A DNA stretch of 64,000 nt from Halostreptopolyspora alba (GCA_003725585.1 RJMB01000014.1:1-64000), one strand, 5' to 3'; positions 1 through 9,573 are shown, numbered from the stretch's first letter. Numbers and translations: made by a program. The notes: generated by a model from the sequence alone, not told the origin.

Positions 1-209
1 GTGCCGTCGCCGGTGCCGCCATGGGTGCCGTGCTGATGGGTGCTCCCGCCTACGCCCACGGTGATGGGCCGGACGAGCAGTCCAACCAGAACACCCAGCT
101 GGTCCCGATCCAGCTGTGCAACACCAACGTTGGCGCCCTGCTCGGGGCCAACTCCTCGGAGGCCAGGGACTGCATCAACGGCCCCCAGCAGGGCAACGTC
201 GACAAGTAG
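1..209 (+). CDS. Small secreted chaplin-like peptide, 5' end outside window
   Basis: The reading frame is already open at the left edge, so the start lies upstream; 68 residues are visible from base 3. They begin inside a hydrophobic alanine/glycine/valine stretch ending in AYA-HG, which reads as the end of a Sec signal peptide with an AxA cleavage site. The mature part is about 49 residues with only two cysteines (in QLCN and RDCI), 17 residues apart and joined by a mixed hydrophobic segment. That spacing and the valine/asparagine-rich context resemble the chaplin (DUF320) domain of actinomycete surface peptides, but the match is loose and it could be an unrelated secreted peptide. A strong hairpin lies about 200 bases downstream. 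Confidence 0.55.
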   Translation, partial: AVAGAAMGAVLMGAPAYAHGDGPDEQSNQNTQLVPIQLCNTNVGALLGANSSEARDCINGPQQGNVDK

Positions 210-413
210 CACCCGGGAAGCGGGCGTTCTTCCACCCGCGTGGTCAGTGACCACGCCACCGGGCGGGAGGCCACCGGCCGCGGGCTCCGGCCACGTCCGG
301 GAACGGATTCCCGACGCCGCCGGAACGGCCCGAGCGGCCGGGTGTGTCCTGGCCCCCTGAACCAGGGACGGGACACACTACCGGCCTACCCCCGAACGAA
401 CGCCCGACCCAAC

Positions 414-452
414 GTCCCCGGCGTTCCCGCGTCACGCGGGAACGCCGGGGGC
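414..452 (+). terminator. Perfect 16-bp stem-loop, terminator-like
   Basis: Bases 416-431 pair perfectly with 435-450 around a TCA loop; two more pairs (one G:U) extend it to 414-452. There is no T run, as is usual for actinomycete terminators. It probably ends the transcript of the upstream secreted-peptide gene. The rest of 210-633 holds no convincing gene: no frame carries the missing N-terminal half of the JetA-like protein that follows. Confidence 0.65.
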
Positions 453-633
453 CGCGTTCTCTCCCCCGATGCGGGACGGCGACATCCGCCACCCCCGCGC
501 GGGGCCAGCGGCCCGCGCAGAAACCACGGTTTCCGTGAATCGCCAGGCCATCCGCCGTTCGGTGGGTACTGGTGAGACACGCTGGGCGCCTCCGGGGCGC
601 GGCGGTCGCCGCGGATCCTTATTCTGCAGAGTT

Positions 634-1347
634 GTGAATGACTCAGCGAGCAAGGCGGCACCCGCCCCCGACGACGCGTCCGTGCCCCGGCACGGTCGGG
701 CCAGCCTGCTCCGTCTCGCGCGGTGGTTCGAGGCGGCCGAGCCCGAGACGGCGCACGCCATCCACACCGCGGCGTTCGCCACCTACCGGGCGCGACACCT
801 GTCAGGCCAGGGCGCGGCGACGGTCGCGACCACGAGCTGGTGGAACGCCCCCCTGGCGGACACCGCGGCCGCCAAGCTGGCCGTAGCGTCGCCGGTCGCG
901 CCGGTTCCCGACCACACCGAACAGCGGGCGCGGTTGCGGGACGCGGCCGAGTCCTCCGCGCACTGGCGTCGTTCCGCCGCCCGAGAGGTTCGCCGCCTCC
1001 TCACCGAGCCCACGCGGGACGACTCCCGGTTGCACCTCACTCCGGCCGCCCTTGGGGTACTCATGGACCTGCTCACGGCCGCGCTCGGTTCGGGAGACGC
1101 CGCCCGCGGCGCCGTGTCGGCGGGCGATCTCGAACTCGACATTCGGCTACAAGTCACCCGCGCTCCCACCGCGTCGGTCGTACTGAGCGGTGCCGGCGGA
1201 GACCTCACCATCGACGGCCTCCGGTTGCAGGCCACCAGCTACGTGGACGGCACCGCGGTCCCCGGCGACAGCGACGCGTCACACCCCCGGCACAACACCG
1301 GAGGTCGGGCGGGCGACCCCGACGCGAGCCCGGACCACCCGGAGTGA
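634..1347 (+). CDS. JetA-like Wadjet kleisin, N-terminally truncated (DUF2397/TIGR02677 C-terminal part)
   Basis: From the GTG at 634 this is 237 residues (an in-frame GTG at 682 is also possible; the ribosome site is poor for both). The sequence aligns by eye with the C-terminal half of the DUF2397/TIGR02677 family: RLARWF near residue 27, then an AAF...ARHL block, a TTSWWNAP segment, and a closing beta-rich LDIRLQV region. Full family members are about 500 residues and start with a winged-helix part that is absent here and not found in any frame upstream. In Wadjet (JetABCD) complexes JetA is the kleisin joining the SMC protein JetC; the C-terminal end contacts the ATPase head. Loss of the N-terminal half should prevent normal ring closure, so this is probably a decayed or repurposed copy. 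Confidence 0.6.
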   Translation: MNDSASKAAPAPDDASVPRHGRASLLRLARWFEAAEPETAHAIHTAAFATYRARHLSGQGAATVATTSWWNAPLADTAAAKLAVASPVAPVPDHTEQRARLRDAAESSAHWRRSAAREVRRLLTEPTRDDSRLHLTPAALGVLMDLLTAALGSGDAARGAVSAGDLELDIRLQVTRAPTASVVLSGAGGDLTIDGLRLQATSYVDGTAVPGDSDASHPRHNTGGRAGDPDASPDHPE

Positions 1348-1431
1348 CGGTATCCGTGGCCACTCACTACCAACATGGGTACCGCCGTCGACCCAACCCG
1401 GAGTCCTCAGACCGCGTAGGGGGTGACACAC

Positions 1432-2652
1432 ATGGCGTCCAATGAGGACGTCGCCCTCGCCGGCGAACGCCAGGCGGCCGCGCGCCGGCTGCTCGCCGAC
1501 CCCATCGTGACCGCGCGCACCCACCCCGACGACTTCGCCGTTGTCCGATCCCACTCGGAGTGGCTCATCCAGCAGTTCGACCGGGTCCTCGGCTACGAGC
1601 TGACAGTCGCGGACGAGCACGCCCGACTGACCAAAACAGGGCTGGTGCGCTCCGTCACGCGACCACTTCGCCGGACCGGCGGCGCCTCCGCCACCCCGCG
1701 GGTCTACAGCTACCTGGCCCTGTGCCTGGCGGCCCTGGTCGACTCGGGCCCCACGCTCGCCGTGTCCCGACTCGCCTCGGACGTGCGGGACGCGGCCTCC
1801 GAAGCCGGTCTGGGCCTCGACCCCACCAGCCGAATGAGCGAGCGCCGCGCGTTCGTGGCGGCGCTGCGCCACCTCACCGACCTGGGAGCGGTGAGCGCGC
1901 ACGGGGACTCCCCGGAGGTGGCCGCCACGGAGGACTTCGGCGGCGCGGCGCTGTGGGTACACACCGATGTCGTCCGCCACGTGGTCGCGCACCCGCCGCA
2001 CGCGAGTTCGGATCCGCACGAGTTCCTCGAGTCGATGGAGACCGACGACCCGCACGGGGACGCCGCCGCGGAAGTCGCGCTGCGCCGTCTGATCGCCGAG
2101 ACCGCGGTGGTGTATCGCCACGACCTCTCCGAGAGGCAACGCGACCGGCTCGGGCGCCACCAGTGGCGCGCCGTCGCCGAGCTGGGCGAGCTGCTCGGCT
2201 GCGACGCCGAGATCCGCGCGGAAGGAGTCGCGCTGGTCATGCCCGATGACGTCGAGAACGAGCGACTCACCACCTTTCCCAGCTCCGATCCCGTCGGGCA
2301 GGCGGCGTTGCTGCTGCTGGAACGGCTCATCGCCGGGCTCCCCGCGGAGGACGTCCCCGCCGCGGCCGTCCCAGTCCCCGCTGAGGTGGTCGAGTCCGAG
2401 ATCACGGCACTGCTCGACCCGGCGTCCCCCTTCCAGCTCCGGTGGGCCCGAACCGCGTTCAGCCACGCCCCCGAACCCGACGACTTCGCCGTCCGAATCC
2501 TCGAGCTGTTGCGGGACGCCGGCCTCGTACGACGGTCCGACACAGCGGAATCCCGGTTCGAGGGGTGGAGCGTGCTCGCTGCGTCGGCCCGCTACTGCGG
2601 CCGCCCGTACCATTCCGGTGGGGCCTCGGCCGAAGGGGGAGGGGGAGCGTGA
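1432..2652 (+). CDS. JetB-like Wadjet subunit (DUF2398/TIGR02678)
   Basis: 406 residues, close to the usual length of the family. The start is ATG 1432 behind a GGGGG stretch about 9 bases upstream; GTG 1423 is an alternative. Family-like blocks are visible: AARRLLADPIVTA near the start, VRSHSEWL, a YLALCLAAL helix, TSRMSERRAFVAALRHL, and later AETAVVYRHDLSE and AEIRAEGVALV. JetB is the MukE/KITE-like partner that, with the kleisin, bridges the SMC heads in plasmid-sensing Wadjet complexes. It sits 84 bases after the JetA remnant and 153 bases before JetC; typical clusters of this family are packed more tightly. The gene itself shows no break. Confidence 0.75.
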   Translation: MASNEDVALAGERQAAARRLLADPIVTARTHPDDFAVVRSHSEWLIQQFDRVLGYELTVADEHARLTKTGLVRSVTRPLRRTGGASATPRVYSYLALCLAALVDSGPTLAVSRLASDVRDAASEAGLGLDPTSRMSERRAFVAALRHLTDLGAVSAHGDSPEVAATEDFGGAALWVHTDVVRHVVAHPPHASSDPHEFLESMETDDPHGDAAAEVALRRLIAETAVVYRHDLSERQRDRLGRHQWRAVAELGELLGCDAEIRAEGVALVMPDDVENERLTTFPSSDPVGQAALLLLERLIAGLPAEDVPAAAVPVPAEVVESEITALLDPASPFQLRWARTAFSHAPEPDDFAVRILELLRDAGLVRRSDTAESRFEGWSVLAASARYCGRPYHSGGASAEGGGGA

Positions 2653-2805
2653 CCGCCCGGTCCTTCCGGACGGCGGTTCCCTTGGCGGCGATCGATACGC
2701 CGGGGGAGCCTGGAACACTGGCGTGGATCCGGGACAATGTCAGCATCGCCCGTGCGCGCACCCTCGCCGGAGCGGCAACGAAGTCCACGCAGCGGAGGCC
2801 GGTCG

Positions 2806-5800
2806 ATGAGCGACGCTGGTGAGCCCGAGACGACGCTGCCCGCCACCGCCCGCGTCCAGCGTTACCGGCTCAACCGGGCGGGCATTTGCAATGTCTGGCA
2901 GTACGACGACCACACGTTCCAGTTCGCGGACGGCCGCCTGCTGCTGCGGGGCCGCAACGGCGCGGGCAAATCCAAAGCGCTGGAGATGCTGCTGCCGTTC
3001 CTGCTCGACGGTGACGCGCGGCGTATCGACACGACCGGTACCGGCCGGACCAGCCTTCGCTGGCTGCTGCTGGGCGCGCGGGAGGAGCCCGCGGAGTCGC
3101 GTGAGGACGCCGGGTCCCCGAGCGGCGACACCGGCGAGGAGTCCTCGATCGTCGGCTACCTGTGGGTGGAGTTCGCCCTGTGGGACGGCGACGACGCGCG
3201 CTACCTCACCCTCGGCGCGGCCGTCACCGCCGCGGCGGGCACGGACGCCCGAAGTGTGTTCTTCGTCACAGAACGACGTGTCGGTGACGACCTCGCGCTC
3301 GTGACCGACGGCCGCCCCATGCCCGTGGAGCGGCTGCGGGCCGAGGTCGGCGGGAGCAACTGCTACGACTCCGCCGTCCCCTATCGAACCCGGGTCATGC
3401 GCGATCTCTTCGGCATCGACGACCCGGTCCGCTACCGCAACCTCGTCCACCTGCTGTACCGGTTGCGACGCCCCACTATCGGAGAGCGCCTGGAGGCCGG
3501 TGAGCTCGTCTCGGTACTGGCCGAGGCACTGCCCCCCATGGACGAGAACGTCATCGACGAGGTGGCGCGCAACGTCTCCGACCTGGAGGAGGCCCGCGAG
3601 CGACTGGCGGCGCTGCGCGGGGCTCGGGAGGAGGTGGGAGCGTTCCTCACCGACTACCGCGGCTACCTGCACGGCGCCCTGCGTGGCCGGGTTCGGTCGG
3701 TCCGCGAGCAGATCACGGCCTACCAACGCCGCGACACCGAGGTCGACCGGCTTCGTGACGAGCTCGACCGGCTGGTCGAGAGCGAGAGCGCGGCGCAGGA
3801 GGAGCGCGACCGGCTGCGACGAACCCGAGACACCGCGGCCTCCGACGCCGCCACCCTCACCGCCGCCGGCTCGGTCCCTCCGGTGGCCTCGGACGAGGTA
3901 CACGAAGCGCGCTACGCGGCCGTCACCGCCTACGTCCGCGCCGCTGAGGCGTCCTGGGCCGCCGCCGGCTTCGCCGAGACCACGGAGGAGCAGGCCAGAC
4001 AACGGCTCACCTCCGACATCGGCGCGATCGAGCGCGCGCTCTCCGACCTGCAGCGCATCCACACCCAGACGCTCGAATGCGCACGCGACAGTGGGCTGGC
4101 CTCGCTCCCGCTCGGCCAGGTTCCCCACCCGGTCAGCACCACCCTGGCGCCCCGCGAGAGCGTCTCCCGGGTCGACCTCGAAGGCGTGGAGCGGGCGGTC
4201 GAGCGCGACCCGGTGTCCGGGATCGACCTCGCTGACCTCCGCCGTGGCCTGGCCGAGTTGCACGACCGGATGAGTGAGGCCGACGGCCTCGCGGCCGAGC
4301 GCGCGCGCGAGGCCGCAACCCTGCGCGCCCTCGCCGCCGACCTCGTGGTCGCCGAACGCCGCGAGGAGGCGCTCAACGGAGAGGAGGAGTCCGCCAACGC
4401 CACGCTGGAACACGCGCACGAGCGGGAACGCGCCCTGATCGAGGAGGTCCGCGCCGTCAGCGTCGCGTACGCCGCCCAGGTACGCGAATGGGGCACCACA
4501 CTGCGGGAGGCCGCACCCGACAGTGACCTGAGCGAGCCCCTGGCACGTCTGGAGGAGCAGGTCGAGCTCCCACTCGACGAGGCCATGCGGGTGCTCGACC
4601 CCGACGTCCCCGAGAAGGTCGCGCGCTCCGCCCACGAGATCGTTGACCCGCTGTTGCGGGACCTCCGGGAACGCAGGGACACCGCGGTCGGCGAGGAGCG
4701 GGAACTCGTCACGGAGCTGGACGAGCTCTCCGAGCGTAAAGCCGGAACCGCGGGACACATCGCCGCCCCACCTCCCGCCTGGGCCACGGCCGACCGCGAC
4801 AAGGCCGCCGGCACCCCCCTCTACCTCGCGGTGGACTTCGTGGACACGCTCTCCCAGGCCGAGCGTGCCGGGCTGGAGGCCGCGCTGGAGGCGAGCGGGC
4901 TCCTCTCCGGCTGGATCGCGGCCGACGGGACCATCGTTGACCCGACGACCGGCGACCTGATGCTGAGCGCCGGCCGCCAGGCCACCGGCCGCACCCTGCT
5001 CGACGTGCTCACCCCCGTCAGCGACCCCGAGTCCGGAGTCGCTGACCACACCGTCGCCGCACTGCTCGCCTCGGTGGCGCTGCTCCCAGCGGTGGGCGAG
5101 GGCGACACCGAGGCCCGCCACCGCCGCCTCGGCTCCACCACCGCCCCCAGCGCGGTGGCCCTCGACGGGCGATGGCGACTCGGCGTGGCCAGTGGCGCCC
5201 ACGGCAAGGCCACCCCCGAGTACATCGGGGAGGAAGCCCGCGCGCAGGCACGCGACCGCCACCTCGCCAACATCGACCGGCGCATCGCCATCGCCGAGGC
5301 CCTGCTCGCCGAGGCGGGCGAACGCCGCGGCGACATCGAGACGCGGCACGCCACCCTCCTCGACATCTCCCGCGCCGTACCCGACGGACGCGAGCTCATC
5401 AGCGCCTGGGCCGCCCTCGACAACGCGCGCTCGTGGCTGGCCGAGGCCAAGCGCGCCCACGCCGCGGCGCGGGACGAGGCCGCCGCGGCCCGCTCGACCG
5501 TCCTGGACCTGCGCTCGCGACTGCACGAACGTGCCGAGTCGGCCGCCGACTCCGGAATCGGCGCGACCGCCCTTCCCACCGGCGTCGACACCCTCACCGA
5601 CACCGTCACCACGCTGGAGGCGCTACGGGTGCGGGTCGACGCCGCCAAGCGGGACCTCGAGGCGCTCGCGGTGCTGCTCGGTGACTACCAGCGACACGTC
5701 GAGGAATGGGAGCGCGCTCGCTCCGAGCGGATCATGGCCGAGGACGCGCGGACCTCCGCGATCGGCGACATGATCACGGTGCGCCGCCGCATCGAACTCA

Positions 5801-7263
5801 CCGACCGAACCCGTACCGCCGAACCGGAGCAGATCCACAGTGCCGTGGGTGAGGTACGCGCACGTGTGGACCAGGCGGACGACCGGCTCCCCGAGGCGGA
5901 GCGCGTCGCGCAGCAGGCCCGCGACGACCGTGTCGCCGCCGAGACCCGGCTCGACGCGGCCGTGTTCGAGCGTGCCGAACAGGCCCGGCGCACCATCACC
6001 GCCGGCACCTCGCTGCGTGAGATGCTGGGCGGCGCGGACGGCGACCCGGACCCCGCCCTCCTCACCGCGGCCGGGCTCCCCGACCTCCCGTTTCCCGACG
6101 GGCCGCCGGGCACCCTCGACCCCGGCCACAGCGACGGCGGCGAGGCCGACGACACGGGCGAGGACGCGCTCGCCGACCGCGTGCGCGCGCTCGACGCTCT
6201 GGTGACCACCCTCGAGGAGGGGCTCGACCCGGCCGAGACGGCGGTCGAGATCGACGACAGCGGCATCCTGCGCCGCCGCGAGGAACTGCACCGGCTGCTC
6301 ACCGGGGCCGGCACGGCGGATTCGGAGTCCTACGCCGAAGGCCGCGCGCCACGCCGCAACCCCATCGGAGCCCGGACCGAGCTCACCGAGCCGAACGGTC
6401 TCAAGCGGCTGACCGTCCACGACGACGACGGATCACACGACATCGCCGAATACGCCGAGCGTCTCGACGAGGCGATCGCGCGCGCCGAGGAAGCCGCGCT
6501 ACTGCGCGAGGAGGAGGCGTTCGAACGCCACCTTCTGGGGGAGCTCGCCGGTCACCTCGCGCGCCAGATCGACGAGGCACGGGCCCTCATCGCCAGGATG
6601 AACGACGTCCTCGCGAGCGTGACCACCTCCCAGGGGCTCGGGGTCCGAATCGACTGGCGACTCGCGCCCGACGCCGACGAGGACATCCAGGCGGTGGTGC
6701 CGTTGCTGGAGCGTCCCGCCGAGCAACGAACCAGGGTCGAGACCACACGGCTGCGCGACGCGCTGCGCCGTTGCATCGAGGCGATCCGCCGGCTCGACCC
6801 GTCGGCCACCGGCGGCGCCCGACTACGGGCCGCCCTGGACTACCGGTCGTGGTTCACGTTCACCGTCTACGTGACCGACTCCACGAACCCCGACAGCGAG
6901 CGCAGGCTCAGCCACCGGACCGCGCTCAGCCAGGGAGAGCAACGAGTGGTCGCCTACCTGGTGCTCTTCGCGGCGGCGGCCGCGCAGTTCGACTCGCTGG
7001 CCGCGCACGCGAAACACGCGCCGCGTCTCATCCTGCTGGACGACGCGTTCGCCAAGGTGGACGAGCCCACCCACGGCCGGCTACTGGGACTGCTGGTCGA
7101 GCTGGACCTGGACTTCGTGCTCACCTCCGAACGGGTCTGGGGATGCTTCCCCAGCGTGCCCAGGCTGCACATCTACGAGTGCCTACGTGATCCCGCCGTT
7201 CCCGGTATCGCCACCCTGCACTTCACATGGGACGGCAACCGGCGGCGCCTCGTGGGGGTCTGA
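2806..7263 (+). CDS. JetC-like SMC/MukB-type ATPase of Wadjet type II (TIGR02680)
   Basis: 1,485 residues from ATG 2806, which has GGAGG seven bases upstream. The N-terminal head starts with the RLNRAGICNVWQYDD block typical of TIGR02680 and a Walker A motif GRNGAGKS at about 49-56. A long Arg/Glu/Ala-rich region with coiled-coil character follows, with a more globular middle section that may be the hinge. The C-terminal head carries the signature LSQGE (about 1374), Walker B LILLDD (about 1408-1413) and the family's closing VWGCFPSVP and IYECLRDP blocks. Both ATPase halves are therefore complete. In Wadjet the protein extrudes DNA loops and presents plasmids to the nuclease JetD. No JetD gene follows. 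The 153-base gap upstream might hold a weak promoter (TGGAAC 2711, CAATGT 2735). Confidence 0.82.
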   Translation: MSDAGEPETTLPATARVQRYRLNRAGICNVWQYDDHTFQFADGRLLLRGRNGAGKSKALEMLLPFLLDGDARRIDTTGTGRTSLRWLLLGAREEPAESREDAGSPSGDTGEESSIVGYLWVEFALWDGDDARYLTLGAAVTAAAGTDARSVFFVTERRVGDDLALVTDGRPMPVERLRAEVGGSNCYDSAVPYRTRVMRDLFGIDDPVRYRNLVHLLYRLRRPTIGERLEAGELVSVLAEALPPMDENVIDEVARNVSDLEEARERLAALRGAREEVGAFLTDYRGYLHGALRGRVRSVREQITAYQRRDTEVDRLRDELDRLVESESAAQEERDRLRRTRDTAASDAATLTAAGSVPPVASDEVHEARYAAVTAYVRAAEASWAAAGFAETTEEQARQRLTSDIGAIERALSDLQRIHTQTLECARDSGLASLPLGQVPHPVSTTLAPRESVSRVDLEGVERAVERDPVSGIDLADLRRGLAELHDRMSEADGLAAERAREAATLRALAADLVVAERREEALNGEEESANATLEHAHERERALIEEVRAVSVAYAAQVREWGTTLREAAPDSDLSEPLARLEEQVELPLDEAMRVLDPDVPEKVARSAHEIVDPLLRDLRERRDTAVGEERELVTELDELSERKAGTAGHIAAPPPAWATADRDKAAGTPLYLAVDFVDTLSQAERAGLEAALEASGLLSGWIAADGTIVDPTTGDLMLSAGRQATGRTLLDVLTPVSDPESGVADHTVAALLASVALLPAVGEGDTEARHRRLGSTTAPSAVALDGRWRLGVASGAHGKATPEYIGEEARAQARDRHLANIDRRIAIAEALLAEAGERRGDIETRHATLLDISRAVPDGRELISAWAALDNARSWLAEAKRAHAAARDEAAAARSTVLDLRSRLHERAESAADSGIGATALPTGVDTLTDTVTTLEALRVRVDAAKRDLEALAVLLGDYQRHVEEWERARSERIMAEDARTSAIGDMITVRRRIELTDRTRTAEPEQIHSAVGEVRARVDQADDRLPEAERVAQQARDDRVAAETRLDAAVFERAEQARRTITAGTSLREMLGGADGDPDPALLTAAGLPDLPFPDGPPGTLDPGHSDGGEADDTGEDALADRVRALDALVTTLEEGLDPAETAVEIDDSGILRRREELHRLLTGAGTADSESYAEGRAPRRNPIGARTELTEPNGLKRLTVHDDDGSHDIAEYAERLDEAIARAEEAALLREEEAFERHLLGELAGHLARQIDEARALIARMNDVLASVTTSQGLGVRIDWRLAPDADEDIQAVVPLLERPAEQRTRVETTRLRDALRRCIEAIRRLDPSATGGARLRAALDYRSWFTFTVYVTDSTNPDSERRLSHRTALSQGEQRVVAYLVLFAAAAAQFDSLAAHAKHAPRLILLDDAFAKVDEPTHGRLLGLLVELDLDFVLTSERVWGCFPSVPRLHIYECLRDPAVPGIATLHFTWDGNRRRLVGV

Positions 7264-7344
7264 CCGCCACCCGACGACGACGGCGGGACCCGACGCGGTG
7301 TGCGAACGTGTCCCTGGGATCTGACCGGTGGGAAGCGTCGCGAC

Positions 7345-7366
7345 TCCCCACACCGATCCGTGGGGA
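7345..7366 (+). terminator. Hairpin downstream of jetC-like gene
   Basis: TCCCCAC (7345-7351) pairs with GTGGGGA (7360-7366) over an 8-base loop, 80 bases after the JetC stop. It may end or weaken read-through. A possible promoter for the next gene (CTACTG 7403, TAGTCT 7427, spacing 18) follows but matches consensus poorly. Confidence 0.4.
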
Positions 7367-7462
7367 CGCGGGGACGGGCGCGCACCCGAGCGCGGCCTCG
7401 GCCTACTGCTTTCGCCCGACCTGTCCTAGTCTGCTGGCGCAAGGTCGACGATAGAGCTGGGT

Positions 7463-9565
7463 GTGGTGACGACGGTGACAACGAGCCCTCAGGCATTCAC
7501 CGGCGGGCCGCAGCCACCGGATGACGGTGGAGGCGGTGCGACCGAGGCCGTCCTGGCACGGCTCGCGGACGCGCCGATTGACCCGCTCGCCCGGCAGTGG
7601 GCCGCTGCGGCGCTGCACGAGGACGCGGAAAACGCACTCGCGGCCTGCGCGCGAGGCGAGCCCCCGCCGGTACCCGAGACGAGCCGGCCGAGGGAGGAAC
7701 CCAAGGGCCAGGCGCGGTACAGCTTCCTGAGCCGCATCGAGGTCCAGGGGTTCCGCGGGATCGGCCGCCCGGCCGCCCTGGAGTTCCCGCCGGGCCCCGG
7801 ACTGACCGTCATCGTGGGCCGCAACGGCTCGGGCAAGTCCAGCTTCGCCGAGGCCGCCGAAGCCGCGCTCACCGGCCGCAACCTCCGCTGGGACGCCATG
7901 CCGACGGCGTGGCGCGACGGCTGGCGCAACCTGCACTACGACGAGCGCACCGAGGTCACGGTCGACCTCGTTCTCGCCGGCGACTCCTCCCCGACCCGGG
8001 TGACCCGCACGTGGGCCGGCGACAGTGTGCGCTCCGCGCGGGGCGAGGTCGAGTGGCCCAACGGTGGGACAACCTCACTGCGCGGGCTGGGATGGGACGA
8101 CGAGCTCGTCCGCTACCGACCGTTCCTGTCCTACGACGAACTGGGCCGCACCGTCACCGGACGCGCCGCCGAGCTCTACGACACGATCACGACGCTGCTG
8201 GGGCTCACGGACCTCGCCGAGGCCGAACGCCGGCTGGCCAGAACCTGCGACAAACTGGCCAAGCAGCGCGACCGTCCCAACCACACCCTGGCCCAGCTCG
8301 TCGAACGCCTGCGGGAGAGCGACGACCCGCGTGCCGCACGCGCCGTGGAGACCCTGACCGCCTCCTCCATCGACCTCGAACGGCTCGCCGGCATCGCGGC
8401 CGACACCGGGCCCGCCGACCCCGAGAACCAGGTGGTGCTGCGCCGCCTGCGGCGCCTCTCGGTTCCCGAGCGCTCCGTGCTCACCGACGTCGTCAACGAA
8501 CTACGCGGCGCCGCCATGGAACTCGCGATGACGGAGGGAACCAAGGGCGACCGAGCCAGGGGCATCGTGCAACTGCTCCGCCAGGCCATGGAACACCAAC
8601 AGCGGCACCCCACCGACACCGACTGCCCGACCTGCGGCGCGAGCGAGGCGTTCGGTCCCGGGTGGGCGGCTCGCGCCAAGGCGCAGATCACCGCCCTGGA
8701 GCCCGTGGCCGCGACCGCCTCCGCCGCCTACGAGCGCGCCGAGGCCGCGCGCGACCAGGCGCGGTTCCTCATGGCCCCGATGCCCTCCTGGCTACCCCCG
8801 GACAGTGAACTCGGCAAGGTCTGGGCGCAGTGGGAAGCCGGGGCCCACCTCACCGACCTGGGTGAGATGGCCGACCACATCGAGAACGTCGGACGCCGGC
8901 TGCGTTCGACGGCGGTCGCCGCCCGCAGAGAGGCGGGAGCGCGCCTCGAGGACCCCACCGACGGGTGGGCGGACCTGGCCGAGCAGCTCTCCGAATGGGT
9001 CGAGGACGCCCGCGCGTCGATGCGCGCCACCGAAGCGCTGCGCCCGGCCGAGCAGGCGCTGCGATGGCTCACAGAGCAGGCCCGCGAGATCCGCGCCGGG
9101 CGGCTACGCCCGCTCGCGGCGCACGCCGAACAGGTCTGGCACCTGCTACGCCAGGAACGCCACATCGACCTCGAGGCGCTGCGCCTGGTCGGGCGGGGCA
9201 CGCAACGGCGGGTCGCGGTGGATGTCACGGTTGACGGCGCCGAGAGCGACGCGAACTCGCCCGGGCTGCTCAGCCAGGGCGAGTTCCAGGCCCTGGCGCT
9301 GTCCATCTGCCTGCCGCGCACGATGGTCTCGGGCAACCCGTTCGGTTTCCTCGTGATCGACGACCCGGTGCAGGCCATGGACACCGAGACCGTCGAAGGG
9401 CTCTCCAGTGTGCTCGCCGAGGTGGGGCGACACCGCCAGATCATCGTGTTCACGCACGACACCCGGCTGCCCGACGCGTTGCTCCGTCTGGGGCTGCCCG
9501 CCACGATCCGCGCCATCCAGCGCGACGCCATGTCCAACGTGCAGCTCACCGGCTACGGGCACTAG
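7463..9565 (+). CDS. Rad50/SbcC-like AAA ATPase with CPTC zinc-hook motif
   Basis: 700 residues; GTG 7463 is the most upstream start, and the first 80 residues are low-complexity. The ATPase starts near residue 88 with SRIEVQGFRGI and Walker A GRNGSGKS (119-126). A helical region follows with CPTC at 388-391, the half-site used by Rad50/SbcC/RloC zinc hooks to dimerise through Zn2+. The second head half has LLSQGE (602-607), Walker B FLVIDD (629-634) with DPVQAMD as D-loop, and FTHD (663-666) as H-loop. The coiled arms are short compared with SbcC (about 1,000 residues) and no SbcD-type nuclease is adjacent. I see no JetD/Toprim or DUF2399 signature. Its position directly after jetC suggests a defence or DNA-surveillance role, but this is inference. 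Confidence 0.75.
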   Translation: MVTTVTTSPQAFTGGPQPPDDGGGGATEAVLARLADAPIDPLARQWAAAALHEDAENALAACARGEPPPVPETSRPREEPKGQARYSFLSRIEVQGFRGIGRPAALEFPPGPGLTVIVGRNGSGKSSFAEAAEAALTGRNLRWDAMPTAWRDGWRNLHYDERTEVTVDLVLAGDSSPTRVTRTWAGDSVRSARGEVEWPNGGTTSLRGLGWDDELVRYRPFLSYDELGRTVTGRAAELYDTITTLLGLTDLAEAERRLARTCDKLAKQRDRPNHTLAQLVERLRESDDPRAARAVETLTASSIDLERLAGIAADTGPADPENQVVLRRLRRLSVPERSVLTDVVNELRGAAMELAMTEGTKGDRARGIVQLLRQAMEHQQRHPTDTDCPTCGASEAFGPGWAARAKAQITALEPVAATASAAYERAEAARDQARFLMAPMPSWLPPDSELGKVWAQWEAGAHLTDLGEMADHIENVGRRLRSTAVAARREAGARLEDPTDGWADLAEQLSEWVEDARASMRATEALRPAEQALRWLTEQAREIRAGRLRPLAAHAEQVWHLLRQERHIDLEALRLVGRGTQRRVAVDVTVDGAESDANSPGLLSQGEFQALALSICLPRTMVSGNPFGFLVIDDPVQAMDTETVEGLSSVLAEVGRHRQIIVFTHDTRLPDALLRLGLPATIRAIQRDAMSNVQLTGYGH

Positions 9566-9573
9566 TTGTGTTT

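Noticed and set aside
2740-5526. 928-codon minus-strand frame opposite jetC
   Set aside because: Mirror of the GC-rich codon pattern of jetC; repetitive Gly/Val/Arg text without domains.
7463-9565. Idea that this gene is JetD
   Set aside because: It has a complete ABC/SMC ATPase with Walker A, signature and Walker B motifs and no Toprim or DUF2399 features; JetD has none of the former.
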